A stretch of 64,000 nucleotides of DNA, from the NCBI RefSeq assembly GCF_000968135.1, contig NZ_FO538765.1, forward strand, positions 3,734,501 through 3,798,500, written 5' to 3'. A program made the position numbers and the translations under genes. The DNA comes from Magnetospira sp. QH-2 (GTDB lineage: Bacteria; Pseudomonadota; Alphaproteobacteria; Rhodospirillales; Magnetospiraceae). The notes beneath the pieces are model-generated. The model made no database searches. It saw only the letters and a program-made list of their open reading frames with translations, and was not told the origin of the DNA. Position 1 is the stretch's first letter; every line of letters starts with the position of its first letter. Below are positions 42,453 to 51,067 of the stretch, piece by piece.

Positions 42453-43223
42453 TCATAGCCAATCGCCCCCGGTCAACGGGATCATTTGCCCAGTGATGAA
42501 TGCGCTCCAACCAGACAGCAGATAGATCATCAGGGCCGCTGCTTCGCGGGGTTCCCCACCGCGCTTCAAGGGTACCAGCTCGGCTCGGTCGCTCATGTCC
42601 TTCTCGGACTTTTCGTGCCAGCGCTGGTGAAAACCGCTCTTGATGTAGCCGAAGCGAACGCCGTTGACCAGAATGTTGTGGGGCGCGCCCTCGCGGGCCA
42701 ATCCCTGAACCATGCATTCCGTTCCACGCTTTGCGACCGCGTAGGGAAAGGACTGGCCCGATCCGCCATGCAAAGCGGACTCGGTCCCATTGAGCAAGAT
42801 ACGACCGCCCGTACCCTGATCGGTCATATGCCGCATGGCGGCCCTGGCCAGATAGAATGGCTGGTTGAGGTTGACCGCCATGTCCTGTTCCCAGTCGTCT
42901 TCGGGCATGTCTTTCCAGTGGCCGGAGAAGTGAATGGCGCCGGACAGCGTGACCAAGGCATCGATGCCCCCCGCCTGCTCGACGAAGGCATCCACCACGG
43001 CCTCGCAATCGGCGGCACCGTTGAAGGATTGCCGAAGGGGAATTACCCGGGGATCGACAGAAGTCGGTGTCTTCGAGCCGCCATGGGCGCCGATCACGCA
43101 ATCGGATCCCTCCAAAAGCATGGTCACCAAGGCACGGCCCAGACCGCCGCTGGCGCCGGCCACCAGGACACGGGTTCCCGGGGTCAGTCGGGGAATCCAG
43201 TCGGGTTCCTCGAAACGGTTCAT
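42453..43223 (-). CDS. Classical short-chain dehydrogenase/reductase
   Basis: A 256-residue SDR has VLVAGASGGLGRAL near residues 19-32, Tyr/Lys in FPYAVAKRG near 155-163, and an upstream LLNGTES at the catalytic-Ser position where Thr/Ser is present. It ends with the FITGQMIPLTGGDWL tail common in FabG-like enzymes. ATG 43223 is fixed by an ATGA overlap with the TIM-barrel gene. Together with that isomerase it could interconvert keto and hydroxy forms of a sugar or cyclitol. The substrate is unknown. Confidence 0.85.
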   Translation of the reverse strand: MNRFEEPDWIPRLTPGTRVLVAGASGGLGRALVTMLLEGSDCVIGAHGGSKTPTSVDPRVIPLRQSFNGAADCEAVVDAFVEQAGGIDALVTLSGAIHFSGHWKDMPEDDWEQDMAVNLNQPFYLARAAMRHMTDQGTGGRILLNGTESALHGGSGQSFPYAVAKRGTECMVQGLAREGAPHNILVNGVRFGYIKSGFHQRWHEKSEKDMSDRAELVPLKRGGEPREAAALMIYLLSGWSAFITGQMIPLTGGDWL

Positions 43224-44029
43224 GAATAGCATTCCTTCAAATGGGTCACGCTTCGCGCCAGATCGCCCAAGGGATCCGTCTCGGACAACATGCGTTGCTC
43301 TATGGAGACCCATCCCGCGTAATCGATGTCTTTGAGCAGGGCCCCGATACGATCATGAGGCACCGCGCCACCCTCTCCCAGCACGCCCAAGCCCGGCTCG
43401 TTGGCATGAAAATGCACCAAATGAGGCGCGGCCAGGACAAAGGTTTCCTCGTCCACTTCGCCATTCTCCACCAAAGCCTTGGCGTCCAATTGGACTTTCA
43501 AGGCGGGATGATCGAGGGTCTCGACGATGCGCATCGAGTCCCGAACCGAATTGACGAAATCGGAATCCTTGGGGCCCAGGGGCTCGAAACAGAATTGAGT
43601 CCCGTGGCTTTCGATGCGGACACAGAGCTCGCCCATGAAAGCCACGGCTTCGTCAAAGGCGTCATCTTGCGGCATATCGCCGCGCCGCCGACCACCGCCC
43701 CAGATTAGCGTTTTACCGCCCAGATCGCGACAGACCGCCGACAGATGTGTAAAGAAATCCAGGGTTTGCCGACGGAGCTCCGGCCCCTTGAAAAGACCCA
43801 GATCTGGATGATCGAAGATCAAGGAATGCAGGCCGACGACAGAGAGGCCTGCCCCCTCTACCTGTCGCCGGTAGGCTTCGATTTGAGCCGACGTCAAACC
43901 CCGCCAGGTATCGCTCCAGACCCGGCTTGGCGCCACTTCGAGGCCTGCCACCCCCATCTCGGCCAGCCGCACCAGTTGGTTTCCATGATCTAATGCCGGT
44001 AGGCCGATATTGGAGACCGAAGCCCTCAT
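43220..44029 (-). CDS. TIM-barrel sugar phosphate isomerase/epimerase-like protein
   Basis: A 269-residue AP-endonuclease-2-type TIM barrel has the metal-binding residues expected for xylose-isomerase-like proteins: VVGLHSLIFD, CFEPLGP (Glu), QLDAKALVENGE (Asp/His site), HFHANEPG and SIEQRM (final Glu). The family includes inosose isomerases and dehydratases and ketose epimerases. It overlaps the ABC exporter upstream (ATGA 44026-44029) and the SDR downstream (ATGA 43220-43223), so all three are coupled. Nothing nearby identifies the substrate, though a keto-sugar or inosose is plausible. Confidence 0.82.
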   Translation of the reverse strand: MRASVSNIGLPALDHGNQLVRLAEMGVAGLEVAPSRVWSDTWRGLTSAQIEAYRRQVEGAGLSVVGLHSLIFDHPDLGLFKGPELRRQTLDFFTHLSAVCRDLGGKTLIWGGGRRRGDMPQDDAFDEAVAFMGELCVRIESHGTQFCFEPLGPKDSDFVNSVRDSMRIVETLDHPALKVQLDAKALVENGEVDEETFVLAAPHLVHFHANEPGLGVLGEGGAVPHDRIGALLKDIDYAGWVSIEQRMLSETDPLGDLARSVTHLKECYS

Positions 44030-45834
44030 GATTCTTTTTCTCCGCTCACCAAAGACCCCAACTGTACCAGTTTGGCAAACCCGGCATTGCTTTTTACCAG
44101 ATCATCGAAACGCCCCATGGCGGCAATGCGCCCTTGCTCCATATAGACCAGAAAATCGCAATGACGCACGGTGGCCAACCGATGGGCGATAATGACCATG
44201 GTCTTTTCCCCCATCAAGGATTCCATGGCGGCGGCGATACTGCTTTCCGTCTGGCTATCCAGCGCCGATGTTGCCTCGTCGAGGATAAGTATCTGAGGGT
44301 TCGGGTAAAGTGCTCTTGCGATCCCCACCCTTTGTCTTTGTCCGCCCGACAAGCGGGCTCCGTGTTCGCCGAGGACCGTGTCCAGTCCCTCGGGCAGGTT
44401 GGCAACCACGTCGTCTAGCTGGGCGATGCGAAGAGCCTGCTGCATCCGTTCCGGATCAATATCCTCATCATTCTTGCCAAGCGCAATGTTCCGCCGGAGG
44501 GTGTCATCGACGATGAAGATATCCTGCGGCACGTAACCCACATCTTTCTGCCAAGATCGAAGGTTGGGTTGTATATCGATACCATCGACGGTCATGGTAC
44601 CGATATTTGGCTTCAGCAAGCCGAGAATGAGGTCCACCATTGTTGTTTTGCCGGCACCCGAACCACCGACCAACCCAATGGATTCGCCTCGCTTGATCGT
44701 TAGGTTGATGTCCTCAATCGCCGACACCGCCGACCCCGGATATTGAAAGGTCACATTGGCAATTTGAAACCGATCGGTGAAAGGAAGGGCCGGGGCACCC
44801 TCGTCCTTGGTGGTATATTCTTGGAGTCGACGACCCTCGATCAAGTCCTTGTGCAAATCTTCGACCAAAGCGGTACGCTGGCGAAGTTCAGTCGTGCTGC
44901 TGATAATCCGATTCATGGATGGCATCAAACGCAAGGCCGCCAGCGCGAAAGTTCCCGCCATTGCCAGTATCGATTCAAGAGGCTTGTCCGAAGATATCAA
45001 AGCAGCCGCTACCGACAACAAGGCAACGATGATCAACAGCTCGACAAATAGTCGCGGCGTTTGATTGGCGACGACACTCCGCGTCAGAATTCTTGCCTGC
45101 GAGATACTTAAGGTATTGAGCAGGTGAGATGTGTGGGCTTCGGCATTGAGTATCTTGATGTCCTTGATCGCTCCGAGGCCAAAGTTGATGGCTTTGATGA
45201 CCTGCGCCTCGAGGTGAAAGGCTTGCTTTCCCCAACGTTGGATCAAGGGCCCGACAATCATGTAAAACGCGACTCCTGCTCCCCCCACTCCCACTGTCAG
45301 AGATATGGTCAGTACGGGCTCGACAATGACCAAAATTGTAAATGCCGCTGCGGAAAGAACGAGGTCGAGCAACAAGTTTAATCCGAGGCGCAGCCCGTCG
45401 AAGGCCGCGCCAATGCCGTTGGTAAGATTGCGGAGCATTTCGGCGGAATTGCGCTGAAGATGGTAGGAATAGGGTTGTGTGAGGTACAATTCGAATAATT
45501 CTTTGCGAAACGCCGCCGCAGAGTAAAGGGTAAAATGAGTGACCAGATAGATGGTTGCCAAGATTACAGCGTTCTTGAGCAGGAATAGCGACAAAAATCC
45601 AAGTGAAACGGCCAGTATCAGACTATCGGAAGAAAACTGCGCCAAGAGTGGTTTGAGGCTTTCCAGAGGACCACTATAATCTGCGGACATGCCCATCTGA
45701 ACAATTGGCACGATCATACCGATACTCGCCATCTCCAGGGCTGCTGAGAGGAGTAGTGGAATCAGTAGCAAGGCAATCCTGAATCGACTTTGCCTATTCA
45801 GAAAAGACAAGAGTTTTTTGCCAGTTTTATACAT
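44026..45834 (-). CDS. ABC exporter, fused permease and ATPase (PglK/MsbA type)
   Basis: The 602-residue half-transporter has six membrane helices in residues 15-330 and a nucleotide-binding domain with Walker A GGSGAGKTT (390-398), signature LSGGQ (495-499) and Walker B ILILDE (515-520). This layout is that of lipid-linked oligosaccharide flippases (PglK) and lipid A flippase (MsbA). It starts a leftward unit with the isomerase and SDR. A -10-like TATAAT lies 68 bp upstream in an AT-rich region. It may flip a lipid-linked product, or export a small molecule made by the radical SAM block; both are inference. Confidence 0.92.
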   Translation of the reverse strand: MYKTGKKLLSFLNRQSRFRIALLLIPLLLSAALEMASIGMIVPIVQMGMSADYSGPLESLKPLLAQFSSDSLILAVSLGFLSLFLLKNAVILATIYLVTHFTLYSAAAFRKELFELYLTQPYSYHLQRNSAEMLRNLTNGIGAAFDGLRLGLNLLLDLVLSAAAFTILVIVEPVLTISLTVGVGGAGVAFYMIVGPLIQRWGKQAFHLEAQVIKAINFGLGAIKDIKILNAEAHTSHLLNTLSISQARILTRSVVANQTPRLFVELLIIVALLSVAAALISSDKPLESILAMAGTFALAALRLMPSMNRIISSTTELRQRTALVEDLHKDLIEGRRLQEYTTKDEGAPALPFTDRFQIANVTFQYPGSAVSAIEDINLTIKRGESIGLVGGSGAGKTTMVDLILGLLKPNIGTMTVDGIDIQPNLRSWQKDVGYVPQDIFIVDDTLRRNIALGKNDEDIDPERMQQALRIAQLDDVVANLPEGLDTVLGEHGARLSGGQRQRVGIARALYPNPQILILDEATSALDSQTESSIAAAMESLMGEKTMVIIAHRLATVRHCDFLVYMEQGRIAAMGRFDDLVKSNAGFAKLVQLGSLVSGEKES

Positions 45835-45901
45835 GAATCCGTCTTGAAGAGGCCATTGAATAGAGCATAAAATACTATATGCGTATTTTTGGCGGTAATG
45901 T

Positions 45902-45930
45902 ATTATATTTACTAATAGTAATGAAAGAAC
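45902..45930 (-). promoter_or_regulatory. Candidate promoter of the ABC exporter unit
   Basis: On the minus strand a perfect TATAAT (45907-45902) lies 68 bp upstream of the ABC start, in a strongly AT-rich stretch (45860-45960) unlike the GC-rich surroundings. The -35 region about 16-17 nt further upstream is weak (TTCTTT). AT-rich upstream sequence could also bind a nucleoid protein. Confidence 0.4.
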
Positions 45931-46003
45931 ATATTTATTTTTATAACAGAGAAAAATGAATACTTATTCTGTTCACCATTACTCGATTGCAAAAACGATG
46001 CGA

Positions 46004-46019
46004 CAGGGGTTCGCCCCCG
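46004..46019 (-). terminator. Possible terminator after the SPASM radical SAM gene
   Basis: Read on the minus strand, GGGG-GCGAA-CCCC forms a short GC hairpin about 40 bp past the stop at 46059. A TTTTT run follows roughly 10 nt later, further away than in a classical intrinsic terminator. It fits the end of the unit running 50021 to 46059. Confidence 0.3.
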
Positions 46020-46058
46020 TATGGGCGTTTGGATCAGAGAGCCGATCGAGCGATGGGA

Positions 46059-47231
46059 CTACACCCCGCATCTGTCGCAGGGATTGAAAGTCGAACGACC
46101 GCCTTGCAGGTGGGCTTGACGCAGCTCATTCATCGCGTCTCCATTCCAAATGTCTTTGATCGACCGCTCTTTTACGTTTCCTGGCGTTAGGTAGCTTTTA
46201 TAGTCCTCGTCACAGGGGTTTGTCTGGCCATCGTGCCATACGTAGAGCTTGTTCCACAGAAAATCACACGGAACAACACGTTCAGGGTGGAGCGGGTTGC
46301 CGTAGGTATCCCATCTCAATTGCGCCCGGACGAAAACCACCGTGTCGCATATCTCTGACCAGAAATCTTGGAAATGCCGTTCATTTTGGTCCTCACGGAA
46401 CCGGACCCCCGATATACGGATCTCCGACAGTGAGTTGGGATAGTGCTTGTCCCTGATAGCTCTGAGACGGCGAATATTCTCCACAACCACATCGAATTTT
46501 CCACGCACCCGAATGGATTCATACACTTCCTTCTCGGAAGCATCGACCGAAAGGGCGATCAGATTGACATTGCTGGACAAAAGATCATGGCAATCCTGTT
46601 CGCTCAGGCGTGTGGCATTGGTATTGACTTTCAGATCAAAGAAACACTTTTTTTCGGACGCATAGCGAAGCATGTCCCCGATTTGCTTGTGTAAGTACGG
46701 TTCGCCGCGGCTCCCCAATGAAATGGCGCCTGCCCCGCCTTCGGCCGCTTGGTCGATCACGTCGCGATAGAGCCCCAGGTCCATGAGGCCCATGTAGGGC
46801 TTGCGAGTGAAGGACTTGTCGATCTGAAAGCACATGACGCATCTTAGATTGCACGCTGACGTTGGCTCGATCAAAAGATGGATCGGAAAATCTCCCACGA
46901 CTCTCCGCTCTGGTAACACCCTGAACTTAAAGCGATATAGGAGATAGGGGATCCAGCGGTCTGACGAATTTTGGGAAATGAAAAAGTTTTCTTGCGGCGT
47001 CCAACCGTAGGGAAGCGACCCTGTTTCACGGAGCGACGTAATCATTTCTGTCAAGTATTCCTGATCGTCAGCTCCCAGGTCCAGGTCAATGGCTAGTGCC
47101 ACCAGATCATCCGCACTGAAAGGCGGTGTTGTCGGTGCGTCCCCAAGAAAGAAGGCACGATGTCCGATATTCCCGGTTTTGTCGCTCACAGTCGGTGACG
47201 ACACTGTCGATTTAAAAGCGGAATCAGCCAT
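46059..47231 (-). CDS. Radical SAM protein with SPASM-like C-terminus
   Basis: A 390-residue protein has the radical SAM cluster CNLRCVMC at Cys127, Cys131 and Cys134 (ptSACNLRCVMCF). A SPASM-like tail follows: PCDFLWNKLYVWHDGQTNPCDEDY, then SIKDIW and terminal CDRCGV (Cys385, Cys388). A 115-residue N-terminal extension precedes the barrel. SPASM enzymes carry extra Fe-S clusters and act in peptide, cyclitol and anaerobic sulfatase chemistry. It overlaps the upstream aminotransferase by 8 nt, so they are probably translated together. A sugar or cyclitol dehydrogenation (BtrN-like) paired with transamination is one possibility, without proof. Confidence 0.88.
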   Translation of the reverse strand: MADSAFKSTVSSPTVSDKTGNIGHRAFFLGDAPTTPPFSADDLVALAIDLDLGADDQEYLTEMITSLRETGSLPYGWTPQENFFISQNSSDRWIPYLLYRFKFRVLPERRVVGDFPIHLLIEPTSACNLRCVMCFQIDKSFTRKPYMGLMDLGLYRDVIDQAAEGGAGAISLGSRGEPYLHKQIGDMLRYASEKKCFFDLKVNTNATRLSEQDCHDLLSSNVNLIALSVDASEKEVYESIRVRGKFDVVVENIRRLRAIRDKHYPNSLSEIRISGVRFREDQNERHFQDFWSEICDTVVFVRAQLRWDTYGNPLHPERVVPCDFLWNKLYVWHDGQTNPCDEDYKSYLTPGNVKERSIKDIWNGDAMNELRQAHLQGGRSTFNPCDRCGV

Positions 47232-48294
47232 GGCGTTTCATGCTTTCCATAAGTTGCTCAAACACCTCGACCATCATCGGCCGAGGGCCGCAAGTGATCG
47301 ACAGGCACCCATCCAATGGGCCTCCCGTGCTGGCCTTGACGTAAGTGCCATTGCTCTTGAGATCACTATCAATGTGTTTGAGTTGGGCGGCATCGCGGAG
47401 CTTCAGCAATACGAAATTACCGTGTTCGCCCCAAGCCTGCCCTCCTTGCCCTCGCCACTCATTCCGCAAATAATCCCGCCCCGCGCATATGTTCTGAACC
47501 GCTGGCAGGACATGGCTTTCGAAATGGTCAAGCAACCGTAGCCCCACATGCAAGGACAAGGCGTTTGCTTCGTGGGCCAGGCGGATCGCAGCCAACGGGG
47601 CGATTTGCATAGACCCTGCCACTACATATCCCAAGCGCAACCCCGCAGCACCAAAAGCTTTCGAGAAGCTCCTAAGAACCAGCACATTGTCAAATTCCTT
47701 GGTCAGTGGAATCGCCGAAGGGCCGCCAAAAAAGTGATAGGCCTCATCCACCGCCAATATGATGCCGTGTTTATCGCACCATGATGCGATAAATCTAAGC
47801 TGACCAATGTCGAAACAATTCTCGACGGGTTGATTTGGATTGGGCAGAAAGAGCACCTTGGTATTTTCAGGTATCTGGTCACACAAAGCCTCTGGGGTCA
47901 GAAACTCCCCGGGCCGGTACTCAATCCGTACGGGATCTATTCCAAATATCTTTGAATAGACATCGTACATGGCGTAGCCCGTGGCATAGGCAACACGATC
48001 CCCTGACCCACAGTTCAGCAGCATCAGAGTTCGAATCGCTTCGTCTATTCCAGACGTCACCACAATTTGGCCCTCCGCGACCCCCAGGAATTGCGCCAAA
48101 CGAGCTTGGAACTCGCTTGGGTCGGGGTATCGGGAGACGAGGACGTCTGGTATGGAATTGAATATCTCGGCAAGCAGGTCCGGCGACCAGGAGTCCGGCT
48201 TCTCATTGCGCTGCAACCGCAATCTGACATTGTCGGGCTCGGCGATCCTCGGACGAGCCAGGCTCGATAAATGTGCAAATCTGGAAAGTGTCAT
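47224..48294 (-). CDS. Class I/II PLP aminotransferase (HisC-like)
   Basis: A 356-residue fold-type I aminotransferase has RNEKPDSW near the N-terminus, VTSGIDEAIRTLM near residues 79-91, the PLP-binding FLPNPNQPVE and AVDEAYHFFG, and the Schiff-base Lys in LRSFSKAFGAAGLRLGYV. The motifs fit histidinol-phosphate aminotransferase relatives (HisC/CobD-like). The locus has no other histidine genes apart from specialised HisH/HisF paralogs, so a special amine or amino-alcohol substrate is more likely. It lies between two radical SAM genes and overlaps one of them by 8 nt. Confidence 0.88.
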   Translation of the reverse strand: MTLSRFAHLSSLARPRIAEPDNVRLRLQRNEKPDSWSPDLLAEIFNSIPDVLVSRYPDPSEFQARLAQFLGVAEGQIVVTSGIDEAIRTLMLLNCGSGDRVAYATGYAMYDVYSKIFGIDPVRIEYRPGEFLTPEALCDQIPENTKVLFLPNPNQPVENCFDIGQLRFIASWCDKHGIILAVDEAYHFFGGPSAIPLTKEFDNVLVLRSFSKAFGAAGLRLGYVVAGSMQIAPLAAIRLAHEANALSLHVGLRLLDHFESHVLPAVQNICAGRDYLRNEWRGQGGQAWGEHGNFVLLKLRDAAQLKHIDSDLKSNGTYVKASTGGPLDGCLSITCGPRPMMVEVFEQLMESMKRHG

Positions 48295-48353
48295 GGCAAC
48301 CGCTTGGGTATCGATGAAGAAAAAGAACTATGTCGGAAGGAAAGAGACTCGGC

Positions 48354-50021
48354 TTACATCAGCGCTTCCATCTCATCGGCACTCAAGCGGCTCGGACTGA
48401 CCCTGAATTCATCCTTCGGATTTGTTCGACACCCTGTTCCACCGCCGCCGAAACTAGCCACGGTCCGCGCAAATTTCTCGTCCTGGTCCATGCCCAAAAA
48501 GTCTCGGGCGTAGATCTCACCGTAATGCTTGCGCAGTCTCGCGCCTTCATCGTCCATGGCCTCGGCGCGCCGAAGGTCACCCCATTCGTTTTCCGGGAAA
48601 TAGCAATACAGCGGGAACAAGGTCGTAAGGCTGGAAATCTCGTCTTGGCTCAGCATCGGCGCCGGCATCTCGAGCACGGACGCGGAATGACCTTGCGTGC
48701 AGATGAAATCCTTGTCCAGCCAGCCATTGCGGATCGCGACATCCCGTAGAGTGGTACCGTGATAAGGCGTGAAAATGCTCACAGTGAGGGCATCATACCC
48801 TTGAATCGAACGAACCAACTTAATGGAATCCATAACCAAGTCCCGCGTCTCCCCGGGAAGGCCAACCATGACATCCAAACTGAAGGCAATGCCACTTTCG
48901 AGAATAAGCCGGAAGCGACGGATGATTTCCTCGTTGGTAATCTTCCGCTTCAGAACTTTGTTCCGATATTCCTCGTTGCCGCATTCAACGCTGGAAGCCA
49001 TGCGGTAGCAGCCAACATCCTTCAATCTTTTGAGTGTGGGTACATCAAGGTTTTCGGCACGGGTATTGAACCAAAACGGAACTTTGAATTCTTCATACAT
49101 GTCACAGAATTCAAGGATCTCTTTGTGCGGTCGGGCTAAAAAGCTGTCATCCATGAAATAGAAGAAGGTGGGGTCAAAGCGGTCCACGTACTCCCGTAAT
49201 TCGTCTCGTAGGACGGGCAGAGATTTTCGACGAAGAAAGTTCCCCAATCCTTCGGACTTCGTGAAACTCCGTTGGGCCGGTGAATTGCAGAAGGTACAGG
49301 CATAAGGACACCCTCGGTAGCTTTCCACCGGAATCATTTTGAACATTTTGCCGCCCATGGGCCGGTAGAACCGGCGCGGATCAAAGAGGCCAAAATCCGG
49401 TCGCACGGCATCGAGATTCACCAAAGGCGGCTGATGGTTCCGATGAATGGTTCCGTCGCCGTCTTTGTACCAGATCCCTGCAATGTTCTCGAACGATGCT
49501 CCCGTGCGAACCGCCTCCGCTACGTCGAGAACAATCTGCTCCCCTTCTCCGCGTCCCACGGTTTTGACCTGTGGAAACGAAAGGGCACGGGCGGCATCAT
49601 TGGTTGGAAATACGCCCCCAATTAGATGCGGGATATTCAAATCCTCTACGGCCCCCAATAACTCGACGCATTGGGCAAAAGCATCTTCCACCACGGAGAA
49701 GATCATGAAATCAGGCTTGTACTCTTCGACTTTTTTTCGAAAGTCCCCGAGGAGATCCGTCTTCATGGTGATCCCAATTTCCTCGGTGATATTGAATGAG
49801 CGTGCCTGAAACAGCTCCATACGGCTTTCCGATGTCGATTTTTGATCGGACACATAATAGGTGGTTTCGAACAAATCGACGGCATACCCCTTGTCTCGGA
49901 GGATCCTTGTAAACAAAGCGATGGCGATCGAGGGTATGAGCATCAACGGAAGATTCGGATATACGATCAGAACCTTGAAATCTTCGACATTTTTAGGACT
50001 CATCTGGTTTACTACCGCCAT
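48354..50021 (-). CDS. Cobalamin-binding-type radical SAM protein, 555 residues
   Basis: The protein has an N-terminal cobalamin-binding-like domain (FKVLIVYPNLPLMLIPS; FMIFSVVEDA; LIGGVFPT...GRGEGE), the radical SAM motif RGCPYACTFC (Cys238, Cys242, Cys245), and a core with FYFMDDSFLARPH and a GLPGETRD loop, then a 130-residue C-terminal region ending in EMEALM. It differs clearly from the B12-type protein at 40896. It is 59 bp upstream of the aminotransferase gene and probably first in a three-gene unit ending at 46059. Substrate unknown; C-methylation or rearrangement is typical for the class. Confidence 0.88.
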   Translation of the reverse strand: MAVVNQMSPKNVEDFKVLIVYPNLPLMLIPSIAIALFTRILRDKGYAVDLFETTYYVSDQKSTSESRMELFQARSFNITEEIGITMKTDLLGDFRKKVEEYKPDFMIFSVVEDAFAQCVELLGAVEDLNIPHLIGGVFPTNDAARALSFPQVKTVGRGEGEQIVLDVAEAVRTGASFENIAGIWYKDGDGTIHRNHQPPLVNLDAVRPDFGLFDPRRFYRPMGGKMFKMIPVESYRGCPYACTFCNSPAQRSFTKSEGLGNFLRRKSLPVLRDELREYVDRFDPTFFYFMDDSFLARPHKEILEFCDMYEEFKVPFWFNTRAENLDVPTLKRLKDVGCYRMASSVECGNEEYRNKVLKRKITNEEIIRRFRLILESGIAFSLDVMVGLPGETRDLVMDSIKLVRSIQGYDALTVSIFTPYHGTTLRDVAIRNGWLDKDFICTQGHSASVLEMPAPMLSQDEISSLTTLFPLYCYFPENEWGDLRRAEAMDDEGARLRKHYGEIYARDFLGMDQDEKFARTVASFGGGGTGCRTNPKDEFRVSPSRLSADEMEALM

Positions 50022-50110
50022 GGTGAACTGAGGAAGAAGAGGGGTTCAAGGGTCGAGACGACAGCCGTTTCTGCCGAAGTCTCTCCAAGCCGCTTATAGT
50101 TAGATAAAAC

Positions 50111-51034
50111 CTATTTTCGGACAAAAAAGTGATTTCGTACATTCGTCCACTTGGCAAGCTCCGGGTTTCGATAAGAGGGCGCCGTCAATTCCTTGAATCC
50201 GTGAGATATAATCAGCTCAATGGCGGCCCGGTCATCATCAAAATCCTCGGGCTCCAATTCCACTGCGATGGACTTGAGGCGCGCATCTTTTAGAACCTCG
50301 CCCATGCCCCTGACGATCTTGGACTCGTTGCCATCCACATCAATTTTGATGTGATTGGGAAAAGGTAGAGCCAGTTTATGGACCAAGTCATCGACGGAAA
50401 TACCGATCACACCCTGGCGATAGGCAGGCTTGAACGCGACCCGGCCCGTGCCTGCCGCAGCCTGGCCGAATCCATGACCTGCCTTGCCCTCGACAAAGCC
50501 TGAAATATTTAGCCGGTCAAAAACCAGCTCGTCATGCATTGCAACATTGAGCGCCACCACATGATCATCTAACCCGTTGAGCATAATGTTTTTATTAAGC
50601 TCATTGAAATTCAGGCTCATGGGCTCAAGCGCAACAACCTCGGCCTGTTTCTTGATTGCGGCATAGAGTGTGTAAAGGCCAATATTAGCCCCAATATCAA
50701 AAAGAACGTCGTTCTCGTCGACCTGCTCTTCCAACCAGTGAATGATATCTGGTTCCGTATCGAGCAGGGTTACGGCCCGTCGCAAAGGAATGGCGCCACT
50801 ACCGCTGAAACGAATTCCATCCACTGTAATCGTAAAGTCCCCATACTCATGAAACAAGGAAGATAACTTTAGAAACAGGCGAGGACCAAGAATAAATCTC
50901 AATATAGACACTAATGATCTTACTATAATCCTGATTAAACTACCAGGAATTCCTAATAGTATCCTCAAATATTTCTTTGTACCATTAGGGACATGAGATC
51001 GTAATTCTAATTTCAACTCACTACTCTCCAACAA
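50111..51034 (-). CDS. FkbM family methyltransferase
   Basis: A 307-residue protein has the FkbM motif I LFDIGANIGLYTLYAA, VVALEPMSLNFNELNKN and the diagnostic IKIDVDGNESKIVRGM with intact acidic residues. An N-terminal hydrophobic stretch (about residues 20-55) may associate with the membrane. The start is uncertain: TTG 51034 gives the listed protein, but TTG 51016, which has GGAG 9 nt upstream, would shorten it by six residues. FkbM enzymes O-methylate sugars in several glycan loci. It follows the 580-residue GT-B-like gene by 33 bp. Confidence 0.87.
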   Translation of the reverse strand: MLESSELKLELRSHVPNGTKKYLRILLGIPGSLIRIIVRSLVSILRFILGPRLFLKLSSLFHEYGDFTITVDGIRFSGSGAIPLRRAVTLLDTEPDIIHWLEEQVDENDVLFDIGANIGLYTLYAAIKKQAEVVALEPMSLNFNELNKNIMLNGLDDHVVALNVAMHDELVFDRLNISGFVEGKAGHGFGQAAAGTGRVAFKPAYRQGVIGISVDDLVHKLALPFPNHIKIDVDGNESKIVRGMGEVLKDARLKSIAVELEPEDFDDDRAAIELIISHGFKELTAPSYRNPELAKWTNVRNHFFVRK

Positions 51035-51067
51035 AACTTGATCACCGCGACCTATACTTTTTGATAT

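Noticed and set aside
42421-43101. Open frame of 226 codons overlapping the SDR gene on the same strand
   Set aside because: It is Arg/Gly-rich and out of frame with the SDR, whose GASGGLG and YAVAK motifs make it the real gene.
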